DNA of 59,510 nucleotides. Source: Lachnospiraceae bacterium UBA3762 (GTDB lineage: Bacteria > Bacillota > Clostridia > Lachnospirales > Lachnospiraceae). Position 1 is the first letter of the stretch, and each line of letters starts with the position of its first letter. The stretch lies in the NCBI GenBank assembly GCA_002371615.1, contig DFGA01000030.1:1-59510 (forward strand). The letters run 5' to 3'. The notes under the pieces were generated by a model, which saw only the letters and a list, made by a program, of their open reading frames with translations, had not been told where the DNA came from and made no database searches. The position numbers were made by a program, and so were the translations under genes. Positions 17,016-25,860 of the stretch are shown here, in pieces.

Positions 17016-18692
17016 ATGGAATTAACCGGTTCTCAAATTGTTATGGAATGTCTCTTGGAGCAGGGAGTAGACACGGTATTCGGCTATCCGGGCGGGACTA
17101 TTCTTAATATTTATGATGAGTTATATAAGTACAGCGATAAGATAAGGCATATACTTACAAGCCATGAACAGGGAGCTGCACATGCGGCAGACGGATATGC
17201 AAGGGCAACGGGCAGAGTAGGTGTCTGTATGGCAACAAGCGGTCCCGGAGCTACTAACCTTGTTACGGGAATTGCAACCGCATACATGGATTCAGTTCCT
17301 CTTGTTGCTATAACGGCGAATGTTAATCTGCCTCTTCTCGGAAAAGATACGTTCCAGGAAGTAGATATAGCCGGCGTTACGATGCCTATCACCAAGCACG
17401 GATATATAGTTAAGGACGTAACAAAACTTGCTGATACACTCCGCAAGGCTTTTGCCATAGCAAGAAGCGGTCGTCCCGGTCCGGTACTTGTGGATATAAC
17501 AAAGGATGTTACCGCTGCTAAGTGCAAGTATACAAAGCAGGAGCCCAAAGGACTTGATATTCCGACGCGCTACACGGATAAAGATATTGAAACTGCCCTT
17601 AAGCTTATTGAAAAATCCAGGAAGCCTTATATATATTCCGGCGGCGGAGTAGTTATATCAGGTGCATCAGATGAACTTGCCGAATTCGCGCATAAGATCG
17701 ATGCTCCCGTATGCGACACCCTTATGGGTAAAGGCGGATTTGACGGAAATGACAGGCTCTATACCGGTATGATCGGAATGCACGGAACGAAAGCCTCCAA
17801 TCTCGGGGTAAGTGAATGTGATCTTCTGATTGCGCTCGGGGCGAGATTCTCAGACCGTGTTATCGGAAATGCCGGAAAGTTTGCGCCAAAGGCGAAAGTA
17901 CTGCACATAGATATTGACCCGGCTGAGATTAACAAGAACATCAAAACAACAGCAAGCATCATCGGAGATGTAAAAGAGATCCTTACGATTCTTAATTCCA
18001 AACTTTCACAGCGTGAGAATAAGGAATGGATAGATCATATAGAAGAACTTAAAGATAAATTTCCTCTTAAATATGATGATTCCAAACTTACATGCCCTTA
18101 TGTTATTGAGCAGCTTTATGAAGAAACGAACGGTGAAGCGATAATTACGACGGATGTGGGACAGCACCAGATGTGGGCGGCACAGTACTACAGATTCAAA
18201 GAGCCGCGTACGTTCCTGTCTTCGGGAGGACTGGGTACTATGGGGTATGGTCTCGGTGCCTGCATAGGAGCCAAGGTAGGACGCCCTGATAAGATCGTCT
18301 GCAATATCGGTGGCGACGGGTGCTTCAGAATGAATATGAACGAACTTGCGACAGCAAGCCGGTATAACATACCGATCATCCAGATAGTGATTAACAATTC
18401 GGTTCTCGGGATGGTCAGACAGTGGCAGACTCTTTTTTATGATAAGAGATATTCCAATACGGTTCTTTCCGATAAAGTCGACTATTGCAAAGTCGCTGAG
18501 GGACTTGGATGTGAGGCTATAAGAGTAACTAAGAAAGAAGAAGTTAAAGATGCTATTCATCGTGCGATTGAAATGAAAGCGCCCGTTGTGATAGAATGTG
18601 TCATTGACAGTGACGATAAAGTGTTCCCGATGGTATCACCCGGAGCAGCTATATCGGAAGTTTTTGATGGTGAAGATCTAAACAAACAGTAG
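17016..18692 (+). CDS. ilvB: Acetolactate synthase, large (catalytic) subunit
   Basis: A 558-residue ThDP enzyme that condenses pyruvate to acetolactate or acetohydroxybutyrate, the first common step of branched-chain synthesis. It has GYPGGTILNIYDELYK, the catalytic Glu51 in SHEQGAAHAADGYAR, the FAD-region GMIGMHGTKASN, and the ThDP-Mg motif beginning GGDG at 432-435 and ending in INN. It lies between ilvD and serC. The regulatory small subunit (ilvH/ilvN) is not adjacent, so it must be elsewhere or the enzyme works without it. Confidence 0.95.
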   Translation: MELTGSQIVMECLLEQGVDTVFGYPGGTILNIYDELYKYSDKIRHILTSHEQGAAHAADGYARATGRVGVCMATSGPGATNLVTGIATAYMDSVPLVAITANVNLPLLGKDTFQEVDIAGVTMPITKHGYIVKDVTKLADTLRKAFAIARSGRPGPVLVDITKDVTAAKCKYTKQEPKGLDIPTRYTDKDIETALKLIEKSRKPYIYSGGGVVISGASDELAEFAHKIDAPVCDTLMGKGGFDGNDRLYTGMIGMHGTKASNLGVSECDLLIALGARFSDRVIGNAGKFAPKAKVLHIDIDPAEINKNIKTTASIIGDVKEILTILNSKLSQRENKEWIDHIEELKDKFPLKYDDSKLTCPYVIEQLYEETNGEAIITTDVGQHQMWAAQYYRFKEPRTFLSSGGLGTMGYGLGACIGAKVGRPDKIVCNIGGDGCFRMNMNELATASRYNIPIIQIVINNSVLGMVRQWQTLFYDKRYSNTVLSDKVDYCKVAEGLGCEAIRVTKKEEVKDAIHRAIEMKAPVVIECVIDSDDKVFPMVSPGAAISEVFDGEDLNKQ

Positions 18693-18704
18693 GAGGAGAA
18701 AGAG

Positions 18705-19787
18705 TTGGAAAGAGTGTATAACTTTTCGGCAGGTCCCGCAGTCCTGCCCGAGGAAGTACTAAAAGAAGCTGCAGATGAGATGCTTAATTACAAAGGCAGC
18801 GGACAGTCTGTAATGGAGATGTCACACAGATCAAAAGTTTTTGATGAGATCATTAAAGAGGCAGAGGCAGATCTTCGCGATATTCTGAGCATACCTGATA
18901 ACTACAAGGTTCTTTTCCTTCAGGGAGGCGCTTCGCAGTTCTTTGCCGAAGTTCCGATGAATCTTATGAAAAACAAAAAGGCCGGATACATTATTACCGG
19001 TCAGTGGGCTAAGAAAGCTTTTGCTGAAGCAAAAATATACGGTGAGGCTGTTGAACTTGCATCATCGGCCGATAAGACATTTTCGTATATTCCCGACTGC
19101 TCGGATCTTCCGATAACCGATGATATGGATTATGTATATATCTGCGAGAACAATACGATCTACGGAACAAAGTTCAAGACTCTTCCGGATACAAAAGGTA
19201 AGACATTGGTTGCTGATGTAAGTTCATGTTTCCTTTCGGAGCCAATGGATGTTACAAAGTACGGAGTTGTATATGGCGGTGTACAAAAGAATGTTGGTCC
19301 GGCCGGATGCGTTATTGCCATCATCAGAGAAGATCTTATTACGGATGATGTACTGCCCGGAACTCCGACGCTGCTTAAATGGAAGACACAGGCAGATGCA
19401 CTTTCACTGTACAATACGCCGCCCTGTTATACGATCTACATATGCGGCAAGGTATTTAAGTGGATCAAGAAGATTGGCGGCCTTGAAGCAATGAAAGAGC
19501 GCAATGAGAAGAAGGCAAAAGTATTCTACGATTTTCTTGACTCTTCGAAAATGTTCAAAGGAACGGTTGAGCCGGAATCAAGATCTCTCATGAATGCTCC
19601 GTTTGTAACCGGAGATCCTGATCTTGATGCCAAGTTTATCAAGGAAGCCGCCGATGCCGGATTCGTAAATCTTAAAGGTCACAAGACTGTAGGCGGTATG
19701 AGAGCAAGCATGTACAATGCAATGCCTATTGAGGGTGTTGAAAAGCTTGTTGAGTTCATGAAGAAATTTGAGAAGGAGAATTCATAA
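18705..19787 (+). CDS. serC: Phosphoserine aminotransferase
   Basis: A 360-residue class V PLP aminotransferase making phosphoserine from phosphohydroxypyruvate. It starts YNFSAGPAVLPEEVL, has LFLQGGASQFFAEVPMNL, and the PLP-binding Lys195 in GGVQKNVGPAG. The C-terminal GHKTVGGMRASMYNAMP is typical. The start is TTG 18705, with AGGAGG upstream and 12 bases after ilvB. It overlaps serA by one base, so the two serine genes are coupled. Confidence 0.97.
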   Translation: MERVYNFSAGPAVLPEEVLKEAADEMLNYKGSGQSVMEMSHRSKVFDEIIKEAEADLRDILSIPDNYKVLFLQGGASQFFAEVPMNLMKNKKAGYIITGQWAKKAFAEAKIYGEAVELASSADKTFSYIPDCSDLPITDDMDYVYICENNTIYGTKFKTLPDTKGKTLVADVSSCFLSEPMDVTKYGVVYGGVQKNVGPAGCVIAIIREDLITDDVLPGTPTLLKWKTQADALSLYNTPPCYTIYICGKVFKWIKKIGGLEAMKERNEKKAKVFYDFLDSSKMFKGTVEPESRSLMNAPFVTGDPDLDAKFIKEAADAGFVNLKGHKTVGGMRASMYNAMPIEGVEKLVEFMKKFEKENS

Positions 19788-20950
19788 TGTTTAACTATAC
19801 ATGCCTTAATCCGATCGCTAAGGTCGGTCTGGAAGGATTTGATGACAGCTTCACCCAGGTTGATGATATCAAAGATGCTGATGGTGCACTTGTACGAAGT
19901 GCTTCAATGCATGAGATGGATCTTCCCGATAGGCTTTTGTGCGTGGCACGTGCCGGAGCAGGAGTTAACAATATCCCCCTTGATAAGTGTGCCGAGAAAG
20001 GTATCGTCGTATTTAATACACCCGGTGCGAACGCAAATGGTGTTAAGGAACTTGTATTTGCCGGAATGCTTCTTGCCTGCAGAGACGTTGTGGGCGGAAT
20101 CAACTGGGTTCAGGAAAACAAGGATAATCCCGATATCGCCAAGGCAGCGGAGAAGGAAAAGAAGAAGTTTGCCGGATGTGAGATAATGGACAAGAAGCTC
20201 GGTATCATCGGTCTCGGAGCTATCGGTGTAAGGGTTGCTAATGCGGCAAAGCATCTCGGAATGGAAGTGTACGGATACGATCCGTATATTTCTGTAGATG
20301 CAGCTTGGAATCTTTCAAGAGATATTAAGCATGTTCTCTCTGTTGATGAAATCTTTGAAAACTGCGATATCATAACTATTCATGTACCGCTTCTTGATTC
20401 GACAAAGAATACGATAAATGCGGAAGCAATTGATAAGATGAAAGACGGAGTTATCATCCTTAACTTTGCAAGAGATCTTCTGTGTGATGAGAAGGCTGTT
20501 ATAGAAGGGATCAGGAAAGGTAAGATCGCAAAATATGTTTCGGATTTCCCGAATCCCGTTACGGCAGGCGCCGAGGGATGTATCGTGATTCCTCACCTTG
20601 GTGCATCAACCGAGGAGTCTGAAGAAAATTGTGCTAAGATGGCGGTCAAGGAAATGATCGACTATCTGACAAACGGTAATATCAAGAACTCTGTTAACTA
20701 TCCGAAGGCTGATATGGGTGTCTGTCAGACAAAGGGAAGAGTTACCATACATCACAAGAACGTAACAAACATGATCACACGGTTCTCCGGATTGTTCTCG
20801 GAAGCCGGGATCAACATTTCGGATATGGTTAATTCATCAAAAGGTGAATATGCCTATACAATGATAGATGTGGACTCGGATATTCCCAAGGATTTTGCCG
20901 ATAAGCTTTCGGCAATAGACGGAGTTATACGTGTACGACTGATCAAATAG
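19787..20950 (+). CDS. serA: D-3-phosphoglycerate dehydrogenase with ACT domain
   Basis: A 387-residue 2-hydroxyacid dehydrogenase that opens the serine pathway. The NAD site reads GLGAIGVRVANAAKHLGM, catalytic regions are NFARDLLCDE and VIPHLGASTEESEENC, and the last 70 residues (about 318-387) form an ACT domain likely to bind serine for feedback control. It is shorter than the E. coli type, matching the Clostridia form. It is coupled to serC by a one-base overlap and converges on the small gene at 20953. Confidence 0.95.
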   Translation: MFNYTCLNPIAKVGLEGFDDSFTQVDDIKDADGALVRSASMHEMDLPDRLLCVARAGAGVNNIPLDKCAEKGIVVFNTPGANANGVKELVFAGMLLACRDVVGGINWVQENKDNPDIAKAAEKEKKKFAGCEIMDKKLGIIGLGAIGVRVANAAKHLGMEVYGYDPYISVDAAWNLSRDIKHVLSVDEIFENCDIITIHVPLLDSTKNTINAEAIDKMKDGVIILNFARDLLCDEKAVIEGIRKGKIAKYVSDFPNPVTAGAEGCIVIPHLGASTEESEENCAKMAVKEMIDYLTNGNIKNSVNYPKADMGVCQTKGRVTIHHKNVTNMITRFSGLFSEAGINISDMVNSSKGEYAYTMIDVDSDIPKDFADKLSAIDGVIRVRLIK

Positions 20951-20952
20951 TA

Positions 20953-21222
20953 TTATCTTATAGGCAGATCCATGACATCATCGTCGCCGTATTGCGCACG
21001 AAACTGTGCGTCTGCGGCGACGTTTGCTTCACTCGCCAGATCCATATACTTAATGAATACCTCTTCAACAGGCATTGCGTATTCCATCGCAAGCTGCTGC
21101 ATGATGGGACGGAGCCGCTCCAGCTGCTCGGATACGTGTGTTTTCTGAGGGTCTATCTCGCCCAGTTCTTTCTCGGCAAATTCATTGATCTTATCAAGAA
21201 AAATTCTGTCTTTGTCAGTCAT
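20953..21222 (-). CDS. Small hypothetical protein
   Basis: An 89-residue acidic, mainly helical protein without signal peptide, cysteine or recognisable motif. Its codon pattern is ordinary and an AGGAG lies seven bases before the ATG on the minus strand, so the gene is probably real. It ends two bases from the convergent serA stop and has its own divergent promoter at 21271-21299 shared with the DUF1015 gene. I do not recognise a family and assign no function. Confidence 0.7.
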   Translation of the reverse strand: MTDKDRIFLDKINEFAEKELGEIDPQKTHVSEQLERLRPIMQQLAMEYAMPVEEVFIKYMDLASEANVAADAQFRAQYGDDDVMDLPIR

Positions 21223-21270
21223 ATAAATTACTCCTGTTATTTAATAGATATATTATAATTTGTATTAAAT

Positions 21271-21299
21271 ATCCTACCATTACCACAAGATATTGTCAA
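21271..21299 (-). promoter_or_regulatory. Promoter of the 20953 gene, sharing its -35 with the opposite promoter
   Basis: On the minus strand a perfect TTGACA (plus 21294-21299) is 17 bases from TAGGAT (plus 21271-21276). The -35 hexamer is nearly the same bases as the + strand TTGTCA at 21293-21298. Confidence 0.5.
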
Positions 21300-21322
21300 A
21301 GTGTAATGCTTTTTGGTAAAAT
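21293..21322 (+). promoter_or_regulatory. Promoter of the DUF1015-glgB pair
   Basis: TTGTCA at 21293-21298 and TAAAAT at 21317-21322 are separated by 18 bases, leaving about 48 bases to the ATG at 21370. Confidence 0.55.
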
Positions 21323-21336
21323 ACAAGGATGAAATA

Positions 21337-21367
21337 TAGGTGGAGGAAAATGTAGGTGGAGGAAAAT
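21337..21367 (+). repeat. Tandemly duplicated ribosome-binding site with ATGTAG between
   Basis: TAGGTGGAGGAAAAT occurs at 21337-21351 and again at 21353-21367, a direct repeat with a 16-base period. Each copy contains a strong Shine-Dalgarno. After the first copy comes ATG TAG (21350-21355), a start codon followed at once by a stop; after the second comes the ATG at 21370 of the DUF1015 gene. Confidence 0.7.
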
Positions 21368-21369
21368 AT

Positions 21370-22608
21370 ATGGCAGTTGTAAGACCTTTTTGTGCGATAA
21401 GGCCGAGAGCTGATATTGCTTCGGCTGTTGCGGCACTTCCTTATGATGTATATAACCGTGCTGAGGCAAAAGCTGAGACCCGAAGGCAGCCTCTTTCTTT
21501 TCTGTGCATTGACAGGGCCGAGAGCCAGCTTGGAGATGATGTTGATACATATGATCCGAGAGTATACGAAAAAGCAAGGCAGCTTATGGAGGCAAGGATA
21601 GAAGATAATACTTTTATTCGTGATGAGAAGCCTTGTTTTTACATCTATGAACTTATCATGGATGGGAGGAGCCAGACAGGCATTGTGGGATGTGCATCAA
21701 TAGACGATTATATTTCCGGCACTATAAAAAAACATGAGAATACAAGGGCTGATAAGGAAGTAGACAGGATAAACCATGTTGACGCATTAAGCGCTCAGAC
21801 CGGCCCGATTTTTCTTGCATACAGAAGCAGGGATGATTTGAAAGAAGTTATCAAAAGGGTAAAATCATATGCTCCGCTCTATGATTTTACATCCCCCGAT
21901 GGTATAACACACAGGGTTTGGATGATAGACGATGCTTCGGACATCGGGGCAATTGAAAAAGCATTTAAGGATACGGAATCGATATATATTGCGGATGGAC
22001 ATCACAGGTGCGCTTCCGCAGTAAAAGTGGGGCAAAAAAGAAGGCAGGAGCATCCGGATTACAAGGGGGACGAGGAATTCAATTATTTCCTGTCGGTGCT
22101 CTTTGCCGACGAAGAATTGATGATAATGGATTACAACCGTGTCATCAAAGACTTAAACGGTCATACTCCCAAAGAGATAATCGACATACTGTCATCAAAA
22201 GGCAGTATTGAAAAACAGGAAGGTCGGTTCAAACCGAAACATAAAGGCGAAGTCGGAATGTATCTTGATAATACATGGTACAGGTTTAAGTTTGACGAAT
22301 CACTTATTCCTGATGATCCCGTAGAGGGTCTTGATGTTTCCGTATTGCAGAAAAATGTCCTTGATCCGGTATTTGGCATTAAAGATCCCAAGACGGATAA
22401 GAGGATTGATTTTGTTGGCGGAATAAGGGGATTGGAAGAACTTGAAAGAAGAGTATCTGAGGATTGTAAGATCGCATTTGCAATGTTTCCTACAAGCATT
22501 TCTGAACTCTTTTCGGTTGCGGATGCTTCTCTTCTGATGCCGCCCAAATCGACATGGTTTGAGCCGAAGCTCAGGAGCGGACTGTTTATTCATCAAATAG
22601 AAAGATAA
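21370..22608 (+). CDS. DUF1015 family protein
   Basis: A 412-residue DUF1015 protein. It starts AVVRPFCAIRP and shows the family marks ALPYDVYNRAEA, TGIVGCASIDDY, KKHENTRADKEVDRINHVDAL, YIADGHHRCASA and FMFPTSI-like FAMFPTSISELF near the end. The function is not established, though in clostridia it often sits beside serC-serA, as here, which hints at a link with serine metabolism. ATG 21370 follows the second ribosome site; the GTG at 21340 would overlap the first. It lies 17 bases before glgB. Confidence 0.88.
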   Translation: MAVVRPFCAIRPRADIASAVAALPYDVYNRAEAKAETRRQPLSFLCIDRAESQLGDDVDTYDPRVYEKARQLMEARIEDNTFIRDEKPCFYIYELIMDGRSQTGIVGCASIDDYISGTIKKHENTRADKEVDRINHVDALSAQTGPIFLAYRSRDDLKEVIKRVKSYAPLYDFTSPDGITHRVWMIDDASDIGAIEKAFKDTESIYIADGHHRCASAVKVGQKRRQEHPDYKGDEEFNYFLSVLFADEELMIMDYNRVIKDLNGHTPKEIIDILSSKGSIEKQEGRFKPKHKGEVGMYLDNTWYRFKFDESLIPDDPVEGLDVSVLQKNVLDPVFGIKDPKTDKRIDFVGGIRGLEELERRVSEDCKIAFAMFPTSISELFSVADASLLMPPKSTWFEPKLRSGLFIHQIER

Positions 22609-22625
22609 TATTACCGGAGCGTGTT

Positions 22626-24884
22626 ATGGACAAGAAACTGTATAAGATGATGGATTGGGCAAGGGTAGAACAGATCGTGTATTCGGAAGAGGATAATCCC
22701 CACGAATATCTCGGAGCCCATTTTGTTAAGGGCGGGTGGATGATCAACTGTTTTATTCCGGGTGCCGACAAATGTATCGTCATCAGCGGCAGAAAAGAAT
22801 ACCGGATGGACAAGATGGACGAAGAAGGATTTTTCTCCGTACTGATAAGGGCTGTAACCAAGACAAGGATCAGCTATAGGTATAAGGTCACTAAAGGAAA
22901 AGATACATATATTGTTGAAGATCCGTACAGATTCGGATCCATATTTGATAACAAAACATTAAAAGCCTTTAATTCGGGAATATGTTATGACATTTACGAG
23001 TATCTCGGAGCGCATTTACGGAAGAGAGACGGTGTGGAAGGCGTTAACTTTGCCGTTTGGGCACCAAATGCAATCCGTGTATCGGTTGTCGGTGATTTTA
23101 ATGAATGGGACGGAAGAGTCCACCAAATGAGGCGGCTTGGAGATTCGGGTATATTCGAACTGTTTATTCCCAGAGTCCGTACCGGTGATAATTATAAATA
23201 TGAGATCAAGATACACGGTGGAATGGTTGTTCTCAAATCAGATCCGTACGGTTTTGCCGCGGAGCTTCGACCCAAGACTGCATCATGCGTCTGTAACATT
23301 GACAATTACAAATGGCATGATGAAGAATTCGTCGCTAACAGAGCCGCATTCAATTCGGGGGACAGACCGCTTTCGGTGTACGAGATCCATCTGGGGAGTT
23401 TCAAAAAACCGGAAGATGGTCGCGAATTTTTGAATTATCGTGAGCTTGCCGGGGAGATCATCCCTTATGTTCTGAAAATGGGATACACACATATTGAACT
23501 TATGCCTGTTATGGAACATCCGCTTGATGAATCATGGGGATACCAGGTGATCGGAATGTATGCTCCGACATCACGTTACGGGACATGCGAAGATTTTATG
23601 TTCTTTGTTGATGAAATGCATAAAAACGGAATAGGGGTCATACTTGACTGGGTTCCGGCCCATTTCCCGCGCGATGTACATGGTTTATCGAATTTTGACG
23701 GGACATGTCTGTATGAGCATCAGGATGCAAGACGCGCCAATCACCCCGATTGGGGCACGCTCTGTTTTAATTACGGAAGGGCGGAAGTGTCCAACTATCT
23801 GATCGCCAATGCACTCTTTTGGATCAATAAATACCATGCCGACGGGATCAGGATGGATGCGGTCGCATCAATGCTCTATAACGATTACGGAAGAGTCGGC
23901 GGAGACTGGGTTCCGAACATATACGGAGGTAATGAGAATCTTGAGGCAGCCGAGATGCTCAAGCACCTTAATTCTATCAACAAAAAGATGAATACGGGAG
24001 CACTTATGATCGCCGAAGAGTCGACTGCATGGCCGCGCGTTACGGGAGAGCTTGATGATGACGGACTCGGGTTTGATTACAAATGGAATATGGGCTGGAT
24101 GAATGATTATCTCGGTTTCATAAGACTGGATCCTCTGTACCGGAGCGGACATTACGGGGAACTGACATTCAGTATGATATATGCTTACAGCGAAAGATTC
24201 ATACTGGTATTCTCACACGATGAAGTTGTACACGGGAAGGCATCGCTGTTATCGAAGATGCCCGGAGAGCGTGACCGTAAGTTTGCCAATCTTCGTCTGT
24301 CGTTAGCATATATGTTTACCCACCCCGGCAAGAAACTTCTCTTTATGGGGCAGGATATAGGGGAATGGGACGAATGGAACGAGAAGAGAAGCGTCGAATG
24401 GGATCTGCTTCAGTATGATGACCATATCAGACTTAATAACTTCGTAAAATCACTCAATGAGTTTTACAGAGGTACACCGGCCCTTTATTCACTTGATAAC
24501 GATGCGCGCGGATTTGAATGGATCAATAATATATCAGCAAATGAGACTATCCTTGTATATCTTCGTAAGGACAGGGAAGACAACACGGTGCTTGTAGTTT
24601 GTAATTTTGCCGATATCGACAGGAAGAATTACAAGATAGGTGTTCCGTTCTCGGGAAAATACAAAGAGATATTCACAACTGAGGCTGAGGCGTTCGGCGG
24701 TGCGGGGTCATACAATCCCAGAGTCAAACGATCCAGGATCGACGAGTGTGACGGAAGAGATAATTCGATCAGGATAGATATACCTGCACTGTCTGTTTCG
24801 GTATTTTCATGTACGTATTACGAGCCTGAGGAGCTTAAATATTACCATGCTCCGGTCAAAAAGAGAAGAAAGCGCAAACGTTGA
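22626..24884 (+). CDS. glgB: 1,4-alpha-glucan (glycogen) branching enzyme
   Basis: A 752-residue GH13_9 enzyme that moves glucan chains to alpha-1,6 branch points in glycogen. Two beta-sandwich modules (about 1-110 and 120-220, the second CBM48-like with NFAVWAPNAIRVSVVGDFN) precede the barrel. Catalytic residues are intact: Asp411 in GIRMDAVAS, Glu464 in MIAEES, and His531-Asp532 in FSHDEVVHGKASL. The last residues are very basic. This is a useful contrast to the inactive GH13 protein at 4832. It follows the DUF1015 gene and its stop overlaps the uppP -35 box. Confidence 0.96.
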   Translation: MDKKLYKMMDWARVEQIVYSEEDNPHEYLGAHFVKGGWMINCFIPGADKCIVISGRKEYRMDKMDEEGFFSVLIRAVTKTRISYRYKVTKGKDTYIVEDPYRFGSIFDNKTLKAFNSGICYDIYEYLGAHLRKRDGVEGVNFAVWAPNAIRVSVVGDFNEWDGRVHQMRRLGDSGIFELFIPRVRTGDNYKYEIKIHGGMVVLKSDPYGFAAELRPKTASCVCNIDNYKWHDEEFVANRAAFNSGDRPLSVYEIHLGSFKKPEDGREFLNYRELAGEIIPYVLKMGYTHIELMPVMEHPLDESWGYQVIGMYAPTSRYGTCEDFMFFVDEMHKNGIGVILDWVPAHFPRDVHGLSNFDGTCLYEHQDARRANHPDWGTLCFNYGRAEVSNYLIANALFWINKYHADGIRMDAVASMLYNDYGRVGGDWVPNIYGGNENLEAAEMLKHLNSINKKMNTGALMIAEESTAWPRVTGELDDDGLGFDYKWNMGWMNDYLGFIRLDPLYRSGHYGELTFSMIYAYSERFILVFSHDEVVHGKASLLSKMPGERDRKFANLRLSLAYMFTHPGKKLLFMGQDIGEWDEWNEKRSVEWDLLQYDDHIRLNNFVKSLNEFYRGTPALYSLDNDARGFEWINNISANETILVYLRKDREDNTVLVVCNFADIDRKNYKIGVPFSGKYKEIFTTEAEAFGGAGSYNPRVKRSRIDECDGRDNSIRIDIPALSVSVFSCTYYEPEELKYYHAPVKKRRKRKR

Positions 24885-24909
24885 AAGAAAGGGCTGTTTC
24901 TGATATAAT
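24881..24909 (+). promoter_or_regulatory. Strong promoter of uppP and downstream genes
   Basis: TTGAAA at 24881-24886, overlapping the glgB stop, is 17 bases from TATAAT at 24904-24909; the -10 is also preceded by TG in extended form (TGATATAAT). Confidence 0.8.
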
Positions 24910-24958
24910 ATTTCGGGCTTTTATGGAATTAATTCTCAAGTAAATGGAAGGATCAGGT

Positions 24959-25834
24959 ATGAACATACTTAAAGCTGTATTGATGGGTGTTGTTCAGGGA
25001 CTCACTGAGTTCCTGCCTGTAAGTTCATCCGGACATCTTGGCCTTGTAAAAGGACTGTTCGGGATGGAGAACGGAAGTATATTGTTTGACATTTTGCTTC
25101 ATTTGGCGACACTGTTGGCTATTTGTGTAGTATTCTATAAGGATGTTTTAAAACTTGCAGTCGAGTTTTTCGGTATATGCCGTGACGTAATTTTTAATAT
25201 CGCGTCTTTCGGAAAGAGTCTGTCGGGAGGAAAGAGTCCGGAGTATGTACGCGTCATCAGTTCGTCATATCGTAAATTCGTTCTGATGCTTATAATATCC
25301 ACTATTCCTACCGGTATCATCGGATTATTTATGAAGGATATCGTTGAATTCACATCATCCAACCTTCTTGTAACCGGGATATGTCTGATATGTACAGGTC
25401 TTATACTTGGCTTGTCCGATTTCCTCGGAGACGGAGACAAGAAATTAAAAGAGACCGGATATATTGATGCATTTGCTATCGGAACCGCACAGGGAGTCGC
25501 TACATTGCCCGGACTGTCGAGGAGCGGTTCAACGATCGTTGCCGGTTTGTTATGCGGACTGGACAGAAAGTTTGCAGCTAAGTATTCGTTCATTATGAGT
25601 ATTCCGGCGGTTCTTGGTGCGCTTGTTCTTGAATTGTCAGATATAGGGAATGAATCCGTTACTGCGGGGGATGTCGGATGCTACCTGGTCGGAATGATTG
25701 TAGCAGCTGTAATCGGGTTCTTTGCCTTAAGGCTTGTCATGAATCTTGTGGTCAGCCGTTATTTCAAATATTTTGCTGTCTATTGCGGTGTGATAGGTCT
25801 GTTATCGGTAATACTGTATTTTGTCAGGGAGTAA
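24959..25834 (+). CDS. uppP: Undecaprenyl-diphosphatase
   Basis: A 291-residue integral membrane enzyme (BacA family) that recycles undecaprenyl pyrophosphate for wall and surface-polymer synthesis and can give bacitracin tolerance. It has the two signature stretches QGLTEFLPVSSSGHL and GVATLPGLSRSGSTIVAG, plus about eight hydrophobic helices. I use ATG 24959, with GGAAGG just upstream. A 26-base gap leads to ftsK. Confidence 0.95.
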   Translation: MNILKAVLMGVVQGLTEFLPVSSSGHLGLVKGLFGMENGSILFDILLHLATLLAICVVFYKDVLKLAVEFFGICRDVIFNIASFGKSLSGGKSPEYVRVISSSYRKFVLMLIISTIPTGIIGLFMKDIVEFTSSNLLVTGICLICTGLILGLSDFLGDGDKKLKETGYIDAFAIGTAQGVATLPGLSRSGSTIVAGLLCGLDRKFAAKYSFIMSIPAVLGALVLELSDIGNESVTAGDVGCYLVGMIVAAVIGFFALRLVMNLVVSRYFKYFAVYCGVIGLLSVILYFVRE

Positions 25835-25860
25835 ATCATAAGGGGAAACGGGGAGTAAAT

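Noticed and set aside
25678..25860. Upstream extension of the ftsK frame
   Set aside because: It lies inside uppP in another frame and lacks a ribosome site; ATG 25861 with GGGGAG is the natural start.
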